Positions 15,339 to 23,955 of a stretch of 64,000 nucleotides of DNA are shown here, in pieces (position 1 is the stretch's first letter; every line of letters begins with the position of its first letter). This stretch comes from Oscillospiraceae bacterium (GTDB lineage: Bacteria > Bacillota > Clostridia > Oscillospirales > Ruminococcaceae): contig SVMW01000004.1 of NCBI GenBank assembly GCA_015067215.1, positions 1 to 64,000 of the forward strand, given 5' to 3'. A model generated the notes under the pieces. It was given only the letters and a program-made list of their open reading frames with translations. It was not told the DNA's origin and did no database searches. The translations under genes were made by a program, and so were the position numbers.

Positions 15339-17822
15339 TTACTGTTCGTTATTGTTGTTAATCATCATTTCAAGCCACTGATTTTTGGTGATAAGCACCT
15401 GACGAGGTTTGGAACCTTCATATGGACCAATAATGCCCATTTCTTCCATTTCGTCCATAATGCGTGCCGCACGGGCATATCCAAGTTTAAGCTTACGCTG
15501 CAGCAGGCTTGTGGAAGCCTGTCCCGCATCGACCACAACTTCAATGGCTTTGGTTGTCATTTCGTCACGCTGGTCACCGCCGTCAGCTGTTGCTGCACCG
15601 CCGCCTTTATTGCCGGTTGCTGCAGCAATATTTTCCATGGATGTAATCATTTCCTGGTTGTAGTCAGCGGTATAGTCCTGTTTGATAAAGTCAATTACCT
15701 TTTCGATTTCACCGTCTTTAACATATGTGCCCTGAACACGTATTGGTTTTGAAGCACCAAGCGGCAGGAACAGCATGTCGCCCATACCAAGCAGCTTTTC
15801 AGCACCGCCGCCGTCAAGAATTGTGCGGCTGTCAATCTGGCTGGAAACCGCAAATGCAATTCTTGCAGGGATGTTTGCCTTGATAAGACCTGTGATAACA
15901 TCAACAGACGGACGCTGTGTTGCAACAATAAGGTGCATACCCGCAGCCCTTGCTTTCTGTGCAAGTCGGCAGATGTAGTCTTCCACCTCTTTGCCTGCAA
16001 CCATCATCAGGTCAGCAAGTTCATCAATAATAATTGCCACATAAGGCAGTTTTTCAAGGTCTTCACGGGTTTGTGCCAGTTTGTTGTAGCTTTTAATTTC
16101 TCTTACACCTGTTTCGGCAAACAGTTTGTAACGTTTTTCCATTTCAGCAACTGCGCTGCCAAGTGCACCTGCAGCCTTTTTAGGCTCGGTAACAACAGGC
16201 ATAAGCAGATGCGGAATTCCGTTATATTCGGTAAGTTCAACAACTTTAGGGTCAACAAGGATAAGTTTTACATCTTCCGGTGAAGACTTGTAGAGAAAAC
16301 TTGTGATAATTGCATTTACACATACTGATTTACCGCTGCCTGTGGAGCCTGCAATAAGCAGGTGAGGCATTCTGGTAAGGTCAGTTACCACTACGTTGCC
16401 TGCAATGTCAACACCCAGTGCAATGGAAAGCGGGCTCTGGCTGTCCTTGAACTCTTTTGACTCAAAAATTGAACGGATATTTACAGCTGAAGATGCTTTG
16501 TTAGGCACTTCTATGCCAACTGCAGCTTTGTTTGGGATTGGTGCTTCAATTCGCACACCACTTGCTGCAAGGTTAAGTGCAATATCATCTGCAAGGTTGG
16601 TAATTTTGCTTATTTTTACACCTGCAAGAGGCTGAAGTTCATATCTTGTTACAGACGGGCCTCTTGAAATGTCGATAATTTTTGTCTGCACACCAAAGCT
16701 TGCCAGAGTATCAACCAGCAGTTTGGCATTTGTTTTAAGCTCGTTTTCAATGTCACCTTTTGTCTTTGCAGAGCCGCGGTCAAACAGTGTGATCGGCGGT
16801 TTGCGGTAAACATAAGGTTTTTCGGCAGTGGTTTCAGTTGCGGCGGTTTCCGGCTTTGCCGCATCCGCATTTGCTGCTTCACCTTCAGGGTTTGTCTGTA
16901 CAGCAGTTTCTTCCTTTTCTTCAGTTTTTTCAGGCTGGCTGTTAAGGTTCAGCTTGCGCATAATTTCTTCAATTTTCTGCTGTTCAAGCTGTTTGTTTTC
17001 TTCTGCTTTGTCAAATGTTTCAGCGAAACCTTCAACATCGGTGATGTTTTCCTTATTGCTTGGCAGTACAGGGTCGTCAATTTCAAAGTCGATCTGACGG
17101 TTTTTACGCACTGTTTTTTCTGTTTTTTCGGCTTCTTTTGCCTTTGCAGCTTCCAGTTTTTCCTTTTCAGCCTGTTTTGCTGCACGTTCTGCACGGTTTA
17201 CCTCAATTGATTTTTCAAGGTCCTGTTTTTGTTTTTCAGCAGTTTCTTTTGTCTTTTTATAAAGGTCGTACGGAGTTGTATCGGTAAGCATCATAGCGAA
17301 AACCGCTGTAAGCACGCCCATAATTATAGCTGCAGGCGCAATGCCCATATTTATTATGAGCGGAAGGCTTGGATAAGCAATAATGCCGCCTGTAAATGTC
17401 ATAGGTTTACTTCCAAGCCACAATTCCTTAAATGTGAGTACCCTTGCAGATTCCTGTGTAAATGCTGTACCTAAAGTATGTATGAGGGAAGAAATCAGTA
17501 CAACACATATAACTGACTGCACCATCTTCCATTTTACAGGTTTGCCCTTTGCTGTAAGGACTGCAAGGTATATGAGAATTATTCCGATAATGTAGTTTGT
17601 AGCGCCAAAAACGCCAAAGGTGTAACCTTTGATTATTTCCCACAGCTCCTGCCCCGGCACAAAACACAGACACAGCCACAGTATACCTGCAGCAAACATA
17701 AGTATGCTCCATGCACGACTGATTTCTGCTTTTTTAACATCCTGTTTTGATGGTCTGCCACGTTTTTTACCCGTTGATGCAGTCTGCTTGGATGTAGTTT
17801 TGGTTTTTGGTTTATTTGCCAT
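15339..17822 (-). CDS. ftsK: DNA translocase FtsK/SpoIIIE
   Basis: Membrane-anchored ATP-driven DNA pump that clears or packages chromosomes at division or sporulation septa. The 827-residue protein has four membrane segments (about 35-185), a charged linker rich in Lys, Glu and Ala (190-340), and the motor. Walker A is GSTGSGKS at 492-499 and Walker B is [12 protein letters not shown] near 595-606. The C-terminal winged-helix gamma domain (about 758-825) includes [20 protein letters not shown]. The ATG has a GGAG site. tepA lies just upstream, as in Bacillus where tepA is near spoIIIE. It heads the operon ftsK-ygiQ-MBL-DUF3006. Confidence 0.95.
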   Translation of the reverse strand: MANKPKTKTTSKQTASTGKKRGRPSKQDVKKAEISRAWSILMFAAGILWLCLCFVPGQELWEIIKGYTFGVFGATNYIIGIILIYLAVLTAKGKPVKWKMVQSVICVVLISSLIHTLGTAFTQESARVLTFKELWLGSKPMTFTGGIIAYPSLPLIINMGIAPAAIIMGVLTAVFAMMLTDTTPYDLYKKTKETAEKQKQDLEKSIEVNRAERAAKQAEKEKLEAAKAKEAEKTEKTVRKNRQIDFEIDDPVLPSNKENITDVEGFAETFDKAEENKQLEQQKIEEIMRKLNLNSQPEKTEEKEETAVQTNPEGEAANADAAKPETAATETTAEKPYVYRKPPITLFDRGSAKTKGDIENELKTNAKLLVDTLASFGVQTKIIDISRGPSVTRYELQPLAGVKISKITNLADDIALNLAASGVRIEAPIPNKAAVGIEVPNKASSAVNIRSIFESKEFKDSQSPLSIALGVDIAGNVVVTDLTRMPHLLIAGSTGSGKSVCVNAIITSFLYKSSPEDVKLILVDPKVVELTEYNGIPHLLMPVVTEPKKAAGALGSAVAEMEKRYKLFAETGVREIKSYNKLAQTREDLEKLPYVAIIIDELADLMMVAGKEVEDYICRLAQKARAAGMHLIVATQRPSVDVITGLIKANIPARIAFAVSSQIDSRTILDGGGAEKLLGMGDMLFLPLGASKPIRVQGTYVKDGEIEKVIDFIKQDYTADYNQEMITSMENIAAATGNKGGGAATADGGDQRDEMTTKAIEVVVDAGQASTSLLQRKLKLGYARAARIMDEMEEMGIIGPYEGSKPRQVLITKNQWLEMMINNNNEQ

Positions 17823-17908
17823 AATTTTTCTCCGTTTCTTTCAGAGTTATCCACTTTTACTTTTAATTTATGTAATGGGCATACCTGCCCAATATAATTT
17901 TATTTTAC

Positions 17909-17937
17909 ATTATATAATACCATATTTGTGTGAAAAA
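17909..17937 (-). promoter_or_regulatory. Possible promoter of ftsK
   Basis: A good TATAAT -10 with a poor -35 (TTTTTC) at 17 bp on the minus strand. A small GGGCaggtatGCCC hairpin follows in the leader. No clear terminator separates tepA from this point. Confidence 0.35.
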
Positions 17938-17987
17938 TAAAAGGTATTTGTTGGAACAAAACTGCTCACCATTATCCATGCTGCACA

Positions 17988-18671
17988 TTATTGAGTTTCC
18001 TCGCTGTTTTCTCTTTTATCTATTTCATCATATAAATATTCCAGTGCATCACCTATACTGCCTATGCGGTCAATAAGTCCTTCTTTTACTGCGGTTTTTC
18101 CGTCCACACAGGTGCCAAGGTCCATTATAAGGTCATCCGTCTGTGTCATAAGCTGTTTAAACCGCTGTGGGGAAATGCGGGAATTATCACTGACAAAATC
18201 CGTCACTCTTTGCTGTATCGAATCAAGGTAATTCATTGTCTGGTCTGTAGCAAGCACTGTGCCGCTGTGGCGTACAGGGTGAATTGTCATTGTTGCAGAA
18301 GGGACGATAAATGAACAGTCGGCGCTTACTGCAAGAGGAATGCCAATCGAGTGCCCTCCGCCAAGCACAATACTTGCCGATGGTTTAGTCATGCCACGGA
18401 TAAGTTCCGCTATTGCAAGTCCTGCTTCCACATCTCCGCCTACTGTGTTGAGAATGACAAGCAGCCCTTTTATTTCCGGGTCTTCCTGCACCGACACCAG
18501 CTGTGGTATAACATGTTCATATTTTGTGGTTTTCATCTGTGCATTGGCTTCATAATGACCTTCAATCTGTCCGATTACCGTAAGACAATGTATGGTATGG
18601 CGACCTTTGGTGGTGTTGACAAGGCCGGATTCCTCTATGTCCTGTTTATTGTCTTCGCTATTTTTTTCCAT
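17988..18671 (-). CDS. tepA: ClpP-like serine protease, TepA type
   Basis: TepA is a ClpP/SppA-fold cytoplasmic protein linked in Bacillus to spore protein handling and secretion. The 227-residue product has the nucleophile in GGGHSIGIPLA and the probable histidine in MTIHPVRHSG, with a preceding NTVGGDVEAGLAIAELIRG strand-helix. The ATG at 18671 sits 7 nt after GAGGAGG; the TTG two codons upstream is too close to that site. It lies upstream of ftsK/spoIIIE, the conserved Firmicutes order. It is divergent from rex, and the shared intergenic region contains a candidate Rex operator. Confidence 0.88.
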   Translation of the reverse strand: MEKNSEDNKQDIEESGLVNTTKGRHTIHCLTVIGQIEGHYEANAQMKTTKYEHVIPQLVSVQEDPEIKGLLVILNTVGGDVEAGLAIAELIRGMTKPSASIVLGGGHSIGIPLAVSADCSFIVPSATMTIHPVRHSGTVLATDQTMNYLDSIQQRVTDFVSDNSRISPQRFKQLMTQTDDLIMDLGTCVDGKTAVKEGLIDRIGSIGDALEYLYDEIDKRENSEETQ

Positions 18672-18732
18672 TTTCAAGCCTCCTCTTTTTGTTTTATTAT
18701 GTTCGTACTATGAAAATATATTATAAACAAAC

Positions 18733-18751
18733 TTGTTCAAAAATTTGACAA
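18733..18751. promoter_or_regulatory. Candidate Rex operator between tepA and rex
   Basis: TTGTTCAAAAATTTGACAA is a near-palindrome resembling the Rex box (TTGT...ACAA). It overlaps the -35 box of the rex promoter and lies close to the minus-strand TATAAT at 18720-18725 that could serve tepA. The two half-sites are imperfect and the spacer is one base longer than usual. Confidence 0.5.
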
Positions 18752-18773
18752 AGTATTGTATTAATAATATAAT
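18745..18773 (+). promoter_or_regulatory. Consensus sigma-A promoter of rex
   Basis: TTGACA-N17-TATAAT, a perfect match to consensus, 53 nt upstream of the rex start codon. Confidence 0.88.
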
Positions 18774-18825
18774 TAAAAGACAGGAATAGATTGTATAAAA
18801 CATACATTTACAAAGGCGGTGCATT

Positions 18826-19470
18826 ATGTCCAATCCTAAGGCTTCATTACCTGTTATCCGACGCTTGCCACGTTATTTCCGTTATATTACAGAACTGAGA
18901 GATTCCGGCAAGACAAGGGTTTCATCCAGCCAGTTGGCTGCAATTATGGGTTCTACTCCAAGCCAGGTGCGTCAGGACTTCAACTGTTTTGGCGGTTTTG
19001 GCCAGCAGGGCATTGGTTACAGTGTAGAACTTCTGCACGACGAAATTGAACAACTTCTTTTCCCCAACGACAATATCAACGCCATTCTTGTCGGTGCCGG
19101 CAGTCTAGGTGCTACAATTGCAAACTTTGTACTTACCGATACAGAAGGGGTAAATCTTACCGCAATTTTTGACAACAATATCAATCTTGTCGGCAAAACA
19201 CTCAACAACATAAAAATTCTCAACGCTGACACCATTGTGGAATACTGCCACCAGAATAAAGTTGACCTTATAATTGCCTGTATTCCTAAATCAGCTGCAG
19301 AAAAATTTGCACCTGTTCTTGTTCAGACAGGTGTAAAAGGGGTGTGGAACTTTACCCACTTTGATTTCAGCATTTACGACAAATCCCTTGTGGTGGAAAA
19401 TGTCCATCTGCGTGACAGCCTTATGGCTTTGTCCTACAGAATAAACCACAAAGATATTGAAGAAGAATAA
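18826..19470 (+). CDS. rex: Redox-sensing transcriptional repressor Rex
   Basis: Rex senses the NADH/NAD+ ratio and represses fermentation and respiration genes. The 214-residue protein has the N-terminal winged helix (VIRRLPRYFRYITEL, then SSSQLAAIMGSTPSQVRQDFNCFG) and a Rossmann domain with the nucleotide loop LVGAGSLGATIANF. Further typical parts are VDLIIACIPKSAA and the C-terminal swapped helix. Length is standard. An AAAGGCGG site precedes the ATG. It is monocistronic, and a Rex-like operator overlaps its own promoter, consistent with autoregulation. Confidence 0.95.
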   Translation: MSNPKASLPVIRRLPRYFRYITELRDSGKTRVSSSQLAAIMGSTPSQVRQDFNCFGGFGQQGIGYSVELLHDEIEQLLFPNDNINAILVGAGSLGATIANFVLTDTEGVNLTAIFDNNINLVGKTLNNIKILNADTIVEYCHQNKVDLIIACIPKSAAEKFAPVLVQTGVKGVWNFTHFDFSIYDKSLVVENVHLRDSLMALSYRINHKDIEEE

Positions 19471-19493
19471 CAAAACAATACTCTCAACAAAAC

Positions 19494-19537
19494 AAAGCCA
19501 TCGGGTTAATAACACCCCGATGGCTTTTATTTTTTAA
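19494..19537. terminator. Bidirectional terminator
   Basis: Stem AAAGCCATCGGG / CCCGATGGCTTT with T-rich flanks. It lies between the converging rex and GH4 genes. Confidence 0.92.
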
Positions 19538-19553
19538 GTAAATTATTAATCAG

Positions 19554-21050
19554 TTATGTGCGTTTTTTTGCCTTGTCTGCTTCAGCTGCATTTTTGCGGG
19601 CTTCGGCTTTGTTGTTTTCCATCTCTTCAACGGATTTTTCCTTTACGCGCACACCTTTGTAATCTTTGTGCGGAATTGCAGGGCCGTTTTTCTGTCTTTC
19701 CTTTGCCCTTTCAATTTCTTCGGCATACTGCGGCAGCCACTGTGCTTCTGCAATAAGCATTTCGTCCACCATCTGATAAATTTCCGCAGGGTTGCACACC
19801 GCACCTGTAAGCGGGTCCATAAGCATTGCCTGTCGCAGCAGCCCGATATCCGCATTTACTGCAGCTTCCACTGCAAGTTTCTGCACCCATATACTCTGGG
19901 AACATATCGCTGCACAGCCAAGAGGCAGATCACCTACTTTTGGTATGCTTATGCCGTTGCCGTCTACATAGCCCGGCACTTCAACAACGCTTTCGTATGG
20001 CAGGTTTGTTATGCAACCTTCGTTCATGACATTGAAATGTCCGCGGTATCTTCGGCCTGTTTCCAAAGCTTCTATAATCCATGAACCGTGTTCAGTTGAC
20101 CGCTTGGATGTGTCATTGTAGTCGTTTGCAGGTTCGCGCAGCCAGTTTGGATAATCGTATTCAAACCAGTTTCTGCCTTCGCGGCAAACGCGGAGATATC
20201 CTCCGGTTTCGCCATTTATCCAGGATGAGTCAAGGTCTATCCAGTCTTTCACCTCATCCTCACGTTTGCGGTACCATGCCACATATTCAGAAAGGTGTCC
20301 GTTGCTTTCAGTGGAGTAATACCCGAAATTTTTAAGGATATCAAGGCGTACCTTTTCTGTTTTGCAAAGCTTTTCATCAGCAAGGTAAGCAGGCAGAAGT
20401 TTTGGCAGCATATCCTCACCTTTATACTTAGCCTGAATATACCAGGTCTGATGGTTTATGCCTGCACAGATAATATCAAGTTCGTCCTGAGGAACACCCA
20501 GGGCATTTGCCATCTGTCTGTGGCCGCCCTGCACACCATGGCAAAGGCCAAGAGTTTTTACGCCGCCGTATTTGTTTGCTGCCCAGGTCATCATTGCATT
20601 AGGATTTGCATAGTTGAGCATAATTGCACCCGGTGCTGCCACTTCACGGATATCCTTGCAGAAATCCAGAATTGCAGCCACACCGCGCTGACCGTACATA
20701 ATGCCCCCTGCACACAGTGTGTCACCCACACACTGGTCAACACCGTAACGGAGAGGAATTTCCACATCCATTTCAAAAGCTTCCAGCATGCCTATGCGTA
20801 CGCAGTTTATTATGTATTTTGCGTCTTTGAATGCTTCGCGGCGGTCCAGTGTTGCATTAATTTTAATCGGCACGCCGTTTTCGTCAAGGTCCCGCTGACA
20901 AAGGGTTGTTACCATATCCAGATTATGCTGATTTATGTCGGTAAAAGCCACTTCAATATTATGGAATTCCGGTACCATCATAAGGTCGGTAAAAAGGGTG
21001 CGGGTAAACCCGACACTGCCTGCTCCTATAATTGCAATTTTGAAAGACAT
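19554..21050 (-). CDS. Glycoside hydrolase family 4 (alpha-galactosidase/alpha-glucosidase type)
   Basis: GH4 enzymes cleave glycosides by an NAD+- and Mn2+-dependent oxidation-elimination mechanism in the cytoplasm. The 498-residue protein starts with the Rossmann motif IAIIGAGSVGF. The metal ligands are visible as C170 in GLCHGVQGG and H200 in CAGINHQTWY; this pattern points to the MelA-like alpha-glycosidase group rather than 6-phospho-beta-glucosidases. A Lys/Glu/Ala-rich C-terminal tail of about 25 residues looks like a coiled extension. The ATG follows CAGGAGGG. It is probably the last gene of glsA-phosphoesterase-GH4. No sugar transporter is adjacent, so the substrate is open. Confidence 0.88.
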   Translation of the reverse strand: MSFKIAIIGAGSVGFTRTLFTDLMMVPEFHNIEVAFTDINQHNLDMVTTLCQRDLDENGVPIKINATLDRREAFKDAKYIINCVRIGMLEAFEMDVEIPLRYGVDQCVGDTLCAGGIMYGQRGVAAILDFCKDIREVAAPGAIMLNYANPNAMMTWAANKYGGVKTLGLCHGVQGGHRQMANALGVPQDELDIICAGINHQTWYIQAKYKGEDMLPKLLPAYLADEKLCKTEKVRLDILKNFGYYSTESNGHLSEYVAWYRKREDEVKDWIDLDSSWINGETGGYLRVCREGRNWFEYDYPNWLREPANDYNDTSKRSTEHGSWIIEALETGRRYRGHFNVMNEGCITNLPYESVVEVPGYVDGNGISIPKVGDLPLGCAAICSQSIWVQKLAVEAAVNADIGLLRQAMLMDPLTGAVCNPAEIYQMVDEMLIAEAQWLPQYAEEIERAKERQKNGPAIPHKDYKGVRVKEKSVEEMENNKAEARKNAAEADKAKKRT

Positions 21051-21086
21051 AGATACCCTCCTGTTGTGTACTTTTTAAAGCATTAT

Positions 21087-22385
21087 TTATGAAACTGCTG
21101 CCGAAAAACAGCGTTCCCAGCTGAGCTGTGTGCGTTCGCTGGTTTTACCGCTTGCTGCAGTTTCGATGTATGAAAAGAACCAGTTATCGTCAAAATCGTT
21201 TTCTTTCCAGATTCTGTATCCTTCGCTTTGCTGCATTATCGGATAGTAAATATCAAGTGTGCCTGCAAAGTAGTTTACATTGAATTCCGCCCACATTGTT
21301 GCAAGGGCATCAATTTCCTCTGCAGAAAGTTTTGTACCGGAAAGACTTTCGACAGCTTTAGGATAAGCTGATTCAAAATAAAAATCGTGTCTGAAATTAT
21401 AAAAATCAAGCAGATTTTCGTCTGTCACGCCATTTTCTTCTGCCCAGCCGTCCACATCAATTTCCTGCACATTGTAAGTAAGGCCGCCTGTTGATACATT
21501 CAGCACACCGTAATGGCAGTTACGCATTGTCATACTGCCTGTTGCAATATCAGCAATGCCACTTTCGGTTTCGGCAATATGCTGCAGGTGGATATGTCCG
21601 CTTAAGTTTACATCCACACCATATTTATCGTACACCTCAATAAGCTGTTCGTTGTTGATAATGGTGTACTGATAACTGAAACCATTGTCAGGATAATGGT
21701 TTACAAGGTTCTGATGGGTAAGCGCCACAACCACATCTTCTGTTTTAAGCTTTGCAAGTTCGCTGTCAAGCCAGGCAAGGGTTTCATCCTCTATGCATGA
21801 CGCGCCTGAAAGAAAGCTCTGCGGTGTATAGATTGCTGCAACATAGATATTTTTGCCCAGCTGTGCTATGTAGCTGAAACCGTCCGGAGAAACTGTATAA
21901 GCTATATCAGGGCCAAAATCCTTGTAATATTCCAGAAAATCAGCTTCGGTTGTATAATCAGTTTTGTAGGATGAATCACCTTCGTAACCGCGGCTGAAAG
22001 GGTATTCCACATCATGGTTTCCCGGAATTGCAAGAACATCAATGCCTGCTTGCTCAATGCGTCTGAGTTTAAGAATAAAATCTTCGTGACTCAGCTTTTC
22101 GCAGTTGAAGGTGATATCGCCGCCGATAAGTACAGCATCTGGTTTCTGCGCGATAACATCCTCCACAAAAGCTTCGGAAATTTCCTCACTGTACTGTGTC
22201 ATCTTGCCGTCACCTGATTTTATAATTTCAACGAAATAGTCAGAGTTGTCAGTCAGCTGCCGGGACAGATAATGCATATCTGTGGCGTGAAAAAGCGTTA
22301 TTTCTTCCTTTTGCGGTGCTTTTCCGTCTGTACATCCTGTGAGCAGCAAGGCCGCTGTGATAATCAAAACTGCAAGTTTTTTCAA
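21087..22385 (-). CDS. Metallophosphoesterase lipoprotein
   Basis: A 432-residue exported protein with a classic lipoprotein signal (MKKLAVLI..., lipobox LLTGC). It carries calcineurin-like phosphoesterase motifs: DMHY, GGDITF, GNHD (in AIPGNHDVEYPF), THQN and GHIHLQH, which together form a two-metal site. It would act on the outer face of the membrane, on an unknown phosphoester. The start is taken as a TTG at 22385 with a GGGGTG site; upstream codons in frame lack a site and would spoil the signal peptide. It lies 16 nt behind glsA and 36 nt ahead of the GH4 gene. Confidence 0.85.
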   Translation of the reverse strand: MKKLAVLIITAALLLTGCTDGKAPQKEEITLFHATDMHYLSRQLTDNSDYFVEIIKSGDGKMTQYSEEISEAFVEDVIAQKPDAVLIGGDITFNCEKLSHEDFILKLRRIEQAGIDVLAIPGNHDVEYPFSRGYEGDSSYKTDYTTEADFLEYYKDFGPDIAYTVSPDGFSYIAQLGKNIYVAAIYTPQSFLSGASCIEDETLAWLDSELAKLKTEDVVVALTHQNLVNHYPDNGFSYQYTIINNEQLIEVYDKYGVDVNLSGHIHLQHIAETESGIADIATGSMTMRNCHYGVLNVSTGGLTYNVQEIDVDGWAEENGVTDENLLDFYNFRHDFYFESAYPKAVESLSGTKLSAEEIDALATMWAEFNVNYFAGTLDIYYPIMQQSEGYRIWKENDFDDNWFFSYIETAASGKTSERTQLSWERCFSAAVS

Positions 22386-22401
22386 TATAACACCCCGATT
22401 T

Positions 22402-23352
22402 TTAATAATATTCTTTTGTGCTTTTACCTGCAAAATAGTGCAGATTAAGTTCTTTTGATAAATATTCCAGAATTCTCAGGCCATATACACTGTTGCCCTT
22501 TGCATCAAGGCTTGGGCCGTAAACAGCTATGCCAAGGTTTTCTTCCGACATGCACATAATGCCGCCGCCCACACCACTTTTGGCCGGCATGCCCACTTTC
22601 ATTGCAAATTCACCCGAACCGTCGTACATACCGCAGGTCATCATAATTGATTTTACTATAGGGATAATCCAGCTTTCCACAAGGCGTTCACCTGTGAAGA
22701 TGCTTACGCCGTCATTGGCCAGTATGCTTGCTAAATGTGCAAGGTCAAGGGCGTTTACCTCTACAGAACACATTTTGAAATAGATATCCAGCACATGTTC
22801 AACATCCTTTTCAAGCACGCCCTCGGTGCGCAGCATATAGGCGATTGCACGATTGCGCATGCCCGTCGCTTTTTCGGAAAGGTAAACCGCTTCGTTGAGT
22901 ATAATATTATTTCTGCCGCACAGTTTGCGGGTAAGTTCCAGAAAATCATGAAATGCAAATGGTGTGTCAATGCAGCCTACAACCGCAATGGCACCTGCAT
23001 TTATCATAGGGTTAAGCGGTATATGTGTATGATGTGTTTCAAGACGGATAATGGAATTGAAAGCGTCCCCTGTAGGTTCAACCCCAACCTTTGAAAACAC
23101 TTTTTCCGCACCCGATGTCTGCAGTGCAAGGATAAGGGAGATAACCTTTGATATGCTCTGAATTGTGAACAAAGTATCCCAGTTGCCGTGTTTGTAAATT
23201 TTTTTATTGTTTGCCACAACAGCAACGCCAACTGCATTGCGGTCAGCATAGGAAAGCTCAGGGATATAGCTTGCCACTTCACCGTTGTTTTCAAAACTTT
23301 TTGCATAATCGACTGCTTCGCAAAGCAGCTGTTCCATATTTATTACACTCAT
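22402..23352 (-). CDS. glsA: Glutaminase A
   Basis: Hydrolyses glutamine to glutamate and ammonia. The 316-residue protein has the beta-lactamase-like fold with the Ser-x-x-Lys pair S66-K69 in TIQSISKV. Other family blocks are SYIPELSYAD, NPMINAGAI and MPAKSGVGGGI. The ATG at 23352 has AAGGA at 8 nt and gives the usual length; the longer frame to 23415 overlaps the promoter. It is the first gene of a small operon. Glutaminase is often used for acid resistance or nitrogen release; nothing in the sequence decides which here. Confidence 0.94.
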   Translation of the reverse strand: MSVINMEQLLCEAVDYAKSFENNGEVASYIPELSYADRNAVGVAVVANNKKIYKHGNWDTLFTIQSISKVISLILALQTSGAEKVFSKVGVEPTGDAFNSIIRLETHHTHIPLNPMINAGAIAVVGCIDTPFAFHDFLELTRKLCGRNNIILNEAVYLSEKATGMRNRAIAYMLRTEGVLEKDVEHVLDIYFKMCSVEVNALDLAHLASILANDGVSIFTGERLVESWIIPIVKSIMMTCGMYDGSGEFAMKVGMPAKSGVGGGIMCMSEENLGIAVYGPSLDAKGNSVYGLRILEYLSKELNLHYFAGKSTKEYY

Positions 23353-23386
23353 TTTGCACGTCCTTATAAATTTTATATATAATATT

Positions 23387-23415
23387 ATGATAGCAATTAA
23401 ATCTGTTTTTTTCAA
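23387..23415 (-). promoter_or_regulatory. Sigma-A promoter of the glsA operon
   Basis: TTGAAA-N17-TATCAT on the minus strand, 35 nt upstream of the glsA ATG. Confidence 0.68.
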
Positions 23416-23451
23416 TTAAATTTATAGTCTATATTATTGATAATTTTATAC

Positions 23452-23508
23452 AAAAAACAGCATTTTGCTTTGCAGCGTTCCACACGGGAAACACCTTTAA
23501 GCAAAATG
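23452..23508 (-). terminator. Terminator of the GntR-ABC-lipoprotein operon
   Basis: Outer stem GCATTTTGCTT / AAGCAAAATGC with a long internal region, followed on the minus strand by TGTTTTTTG. Confidence 0.75.
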
Positions 23509-23529
23509 CCGTTTTATTTCATCAATTAT

Positions 23530-23931
23530 TTAATAACCATGGTCAACGTGAGACCAGTCTCCGCCGTCCTTGCGCACAAGTATCCATTTGTAGTTGTCAT
23601 AGGTTTCATTTTTTTCCAGTGTTTCTTCAGGATTGCTGTTTGTACTGAAAGACGAAACCAGCACAAGTGCCTGGTCACAGCCAATGCGCGTTGCCCAGTC
23701 GATATGTGCCTCGGACACCTCATCGCCTGCATAGGTGATTGTTTCAAGAGTGCAGCCTTTCCAGTGGCGGAAATCGGTGCATACAGTATCTATGGCAGCC
23801 ATAATTTCTTCATCGGTATACATTTCTGACGGTGTCCACTCAATAATTTCCAGCTTGTCTGAATTTCCCGAACAGGCTGTAAAGCTTAATGCAAAACAAA
23901 CCGCCATCACAAGAGATATTATCCTTTTCAT
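23530..23931 (-). CDS. Small lipoprotein of unknown function
   Basis: A 133-residue product with a lipoprotein signal peptide (MKRIISLVMAVCFALS, lipobox FTAC). The mature part contains DEEIMAAIDTVCTDFRHWKGC and ends WILVRKDGGDWSHVDHGY, reminiscent of small secreted domains whose last strands say that a value is reported by the cell. No named family is recognised. A strong AAAGGAGGG site precedes the start. It lies 24 nt behind the ABC permease and is the last gene of that operon, so it probably works with the transporter outside the membrane. Confidence 0.75.
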   Translation of the reverse strand: MKRIISLVMAVCFALSFTACSGNSDKLEIIEWTPSEMYTDEEIMAAIDTVCTDFRHWKGCTLETITYAGDEVSEAHIDWATRIGCDQALVLVSSFSTNSNPEETLEKNETYDNYKWILVRKDGGDWSHVDHGY

Positions 23932-23955
23932 ACCATCCCTCCTTTTATCTGTCAG

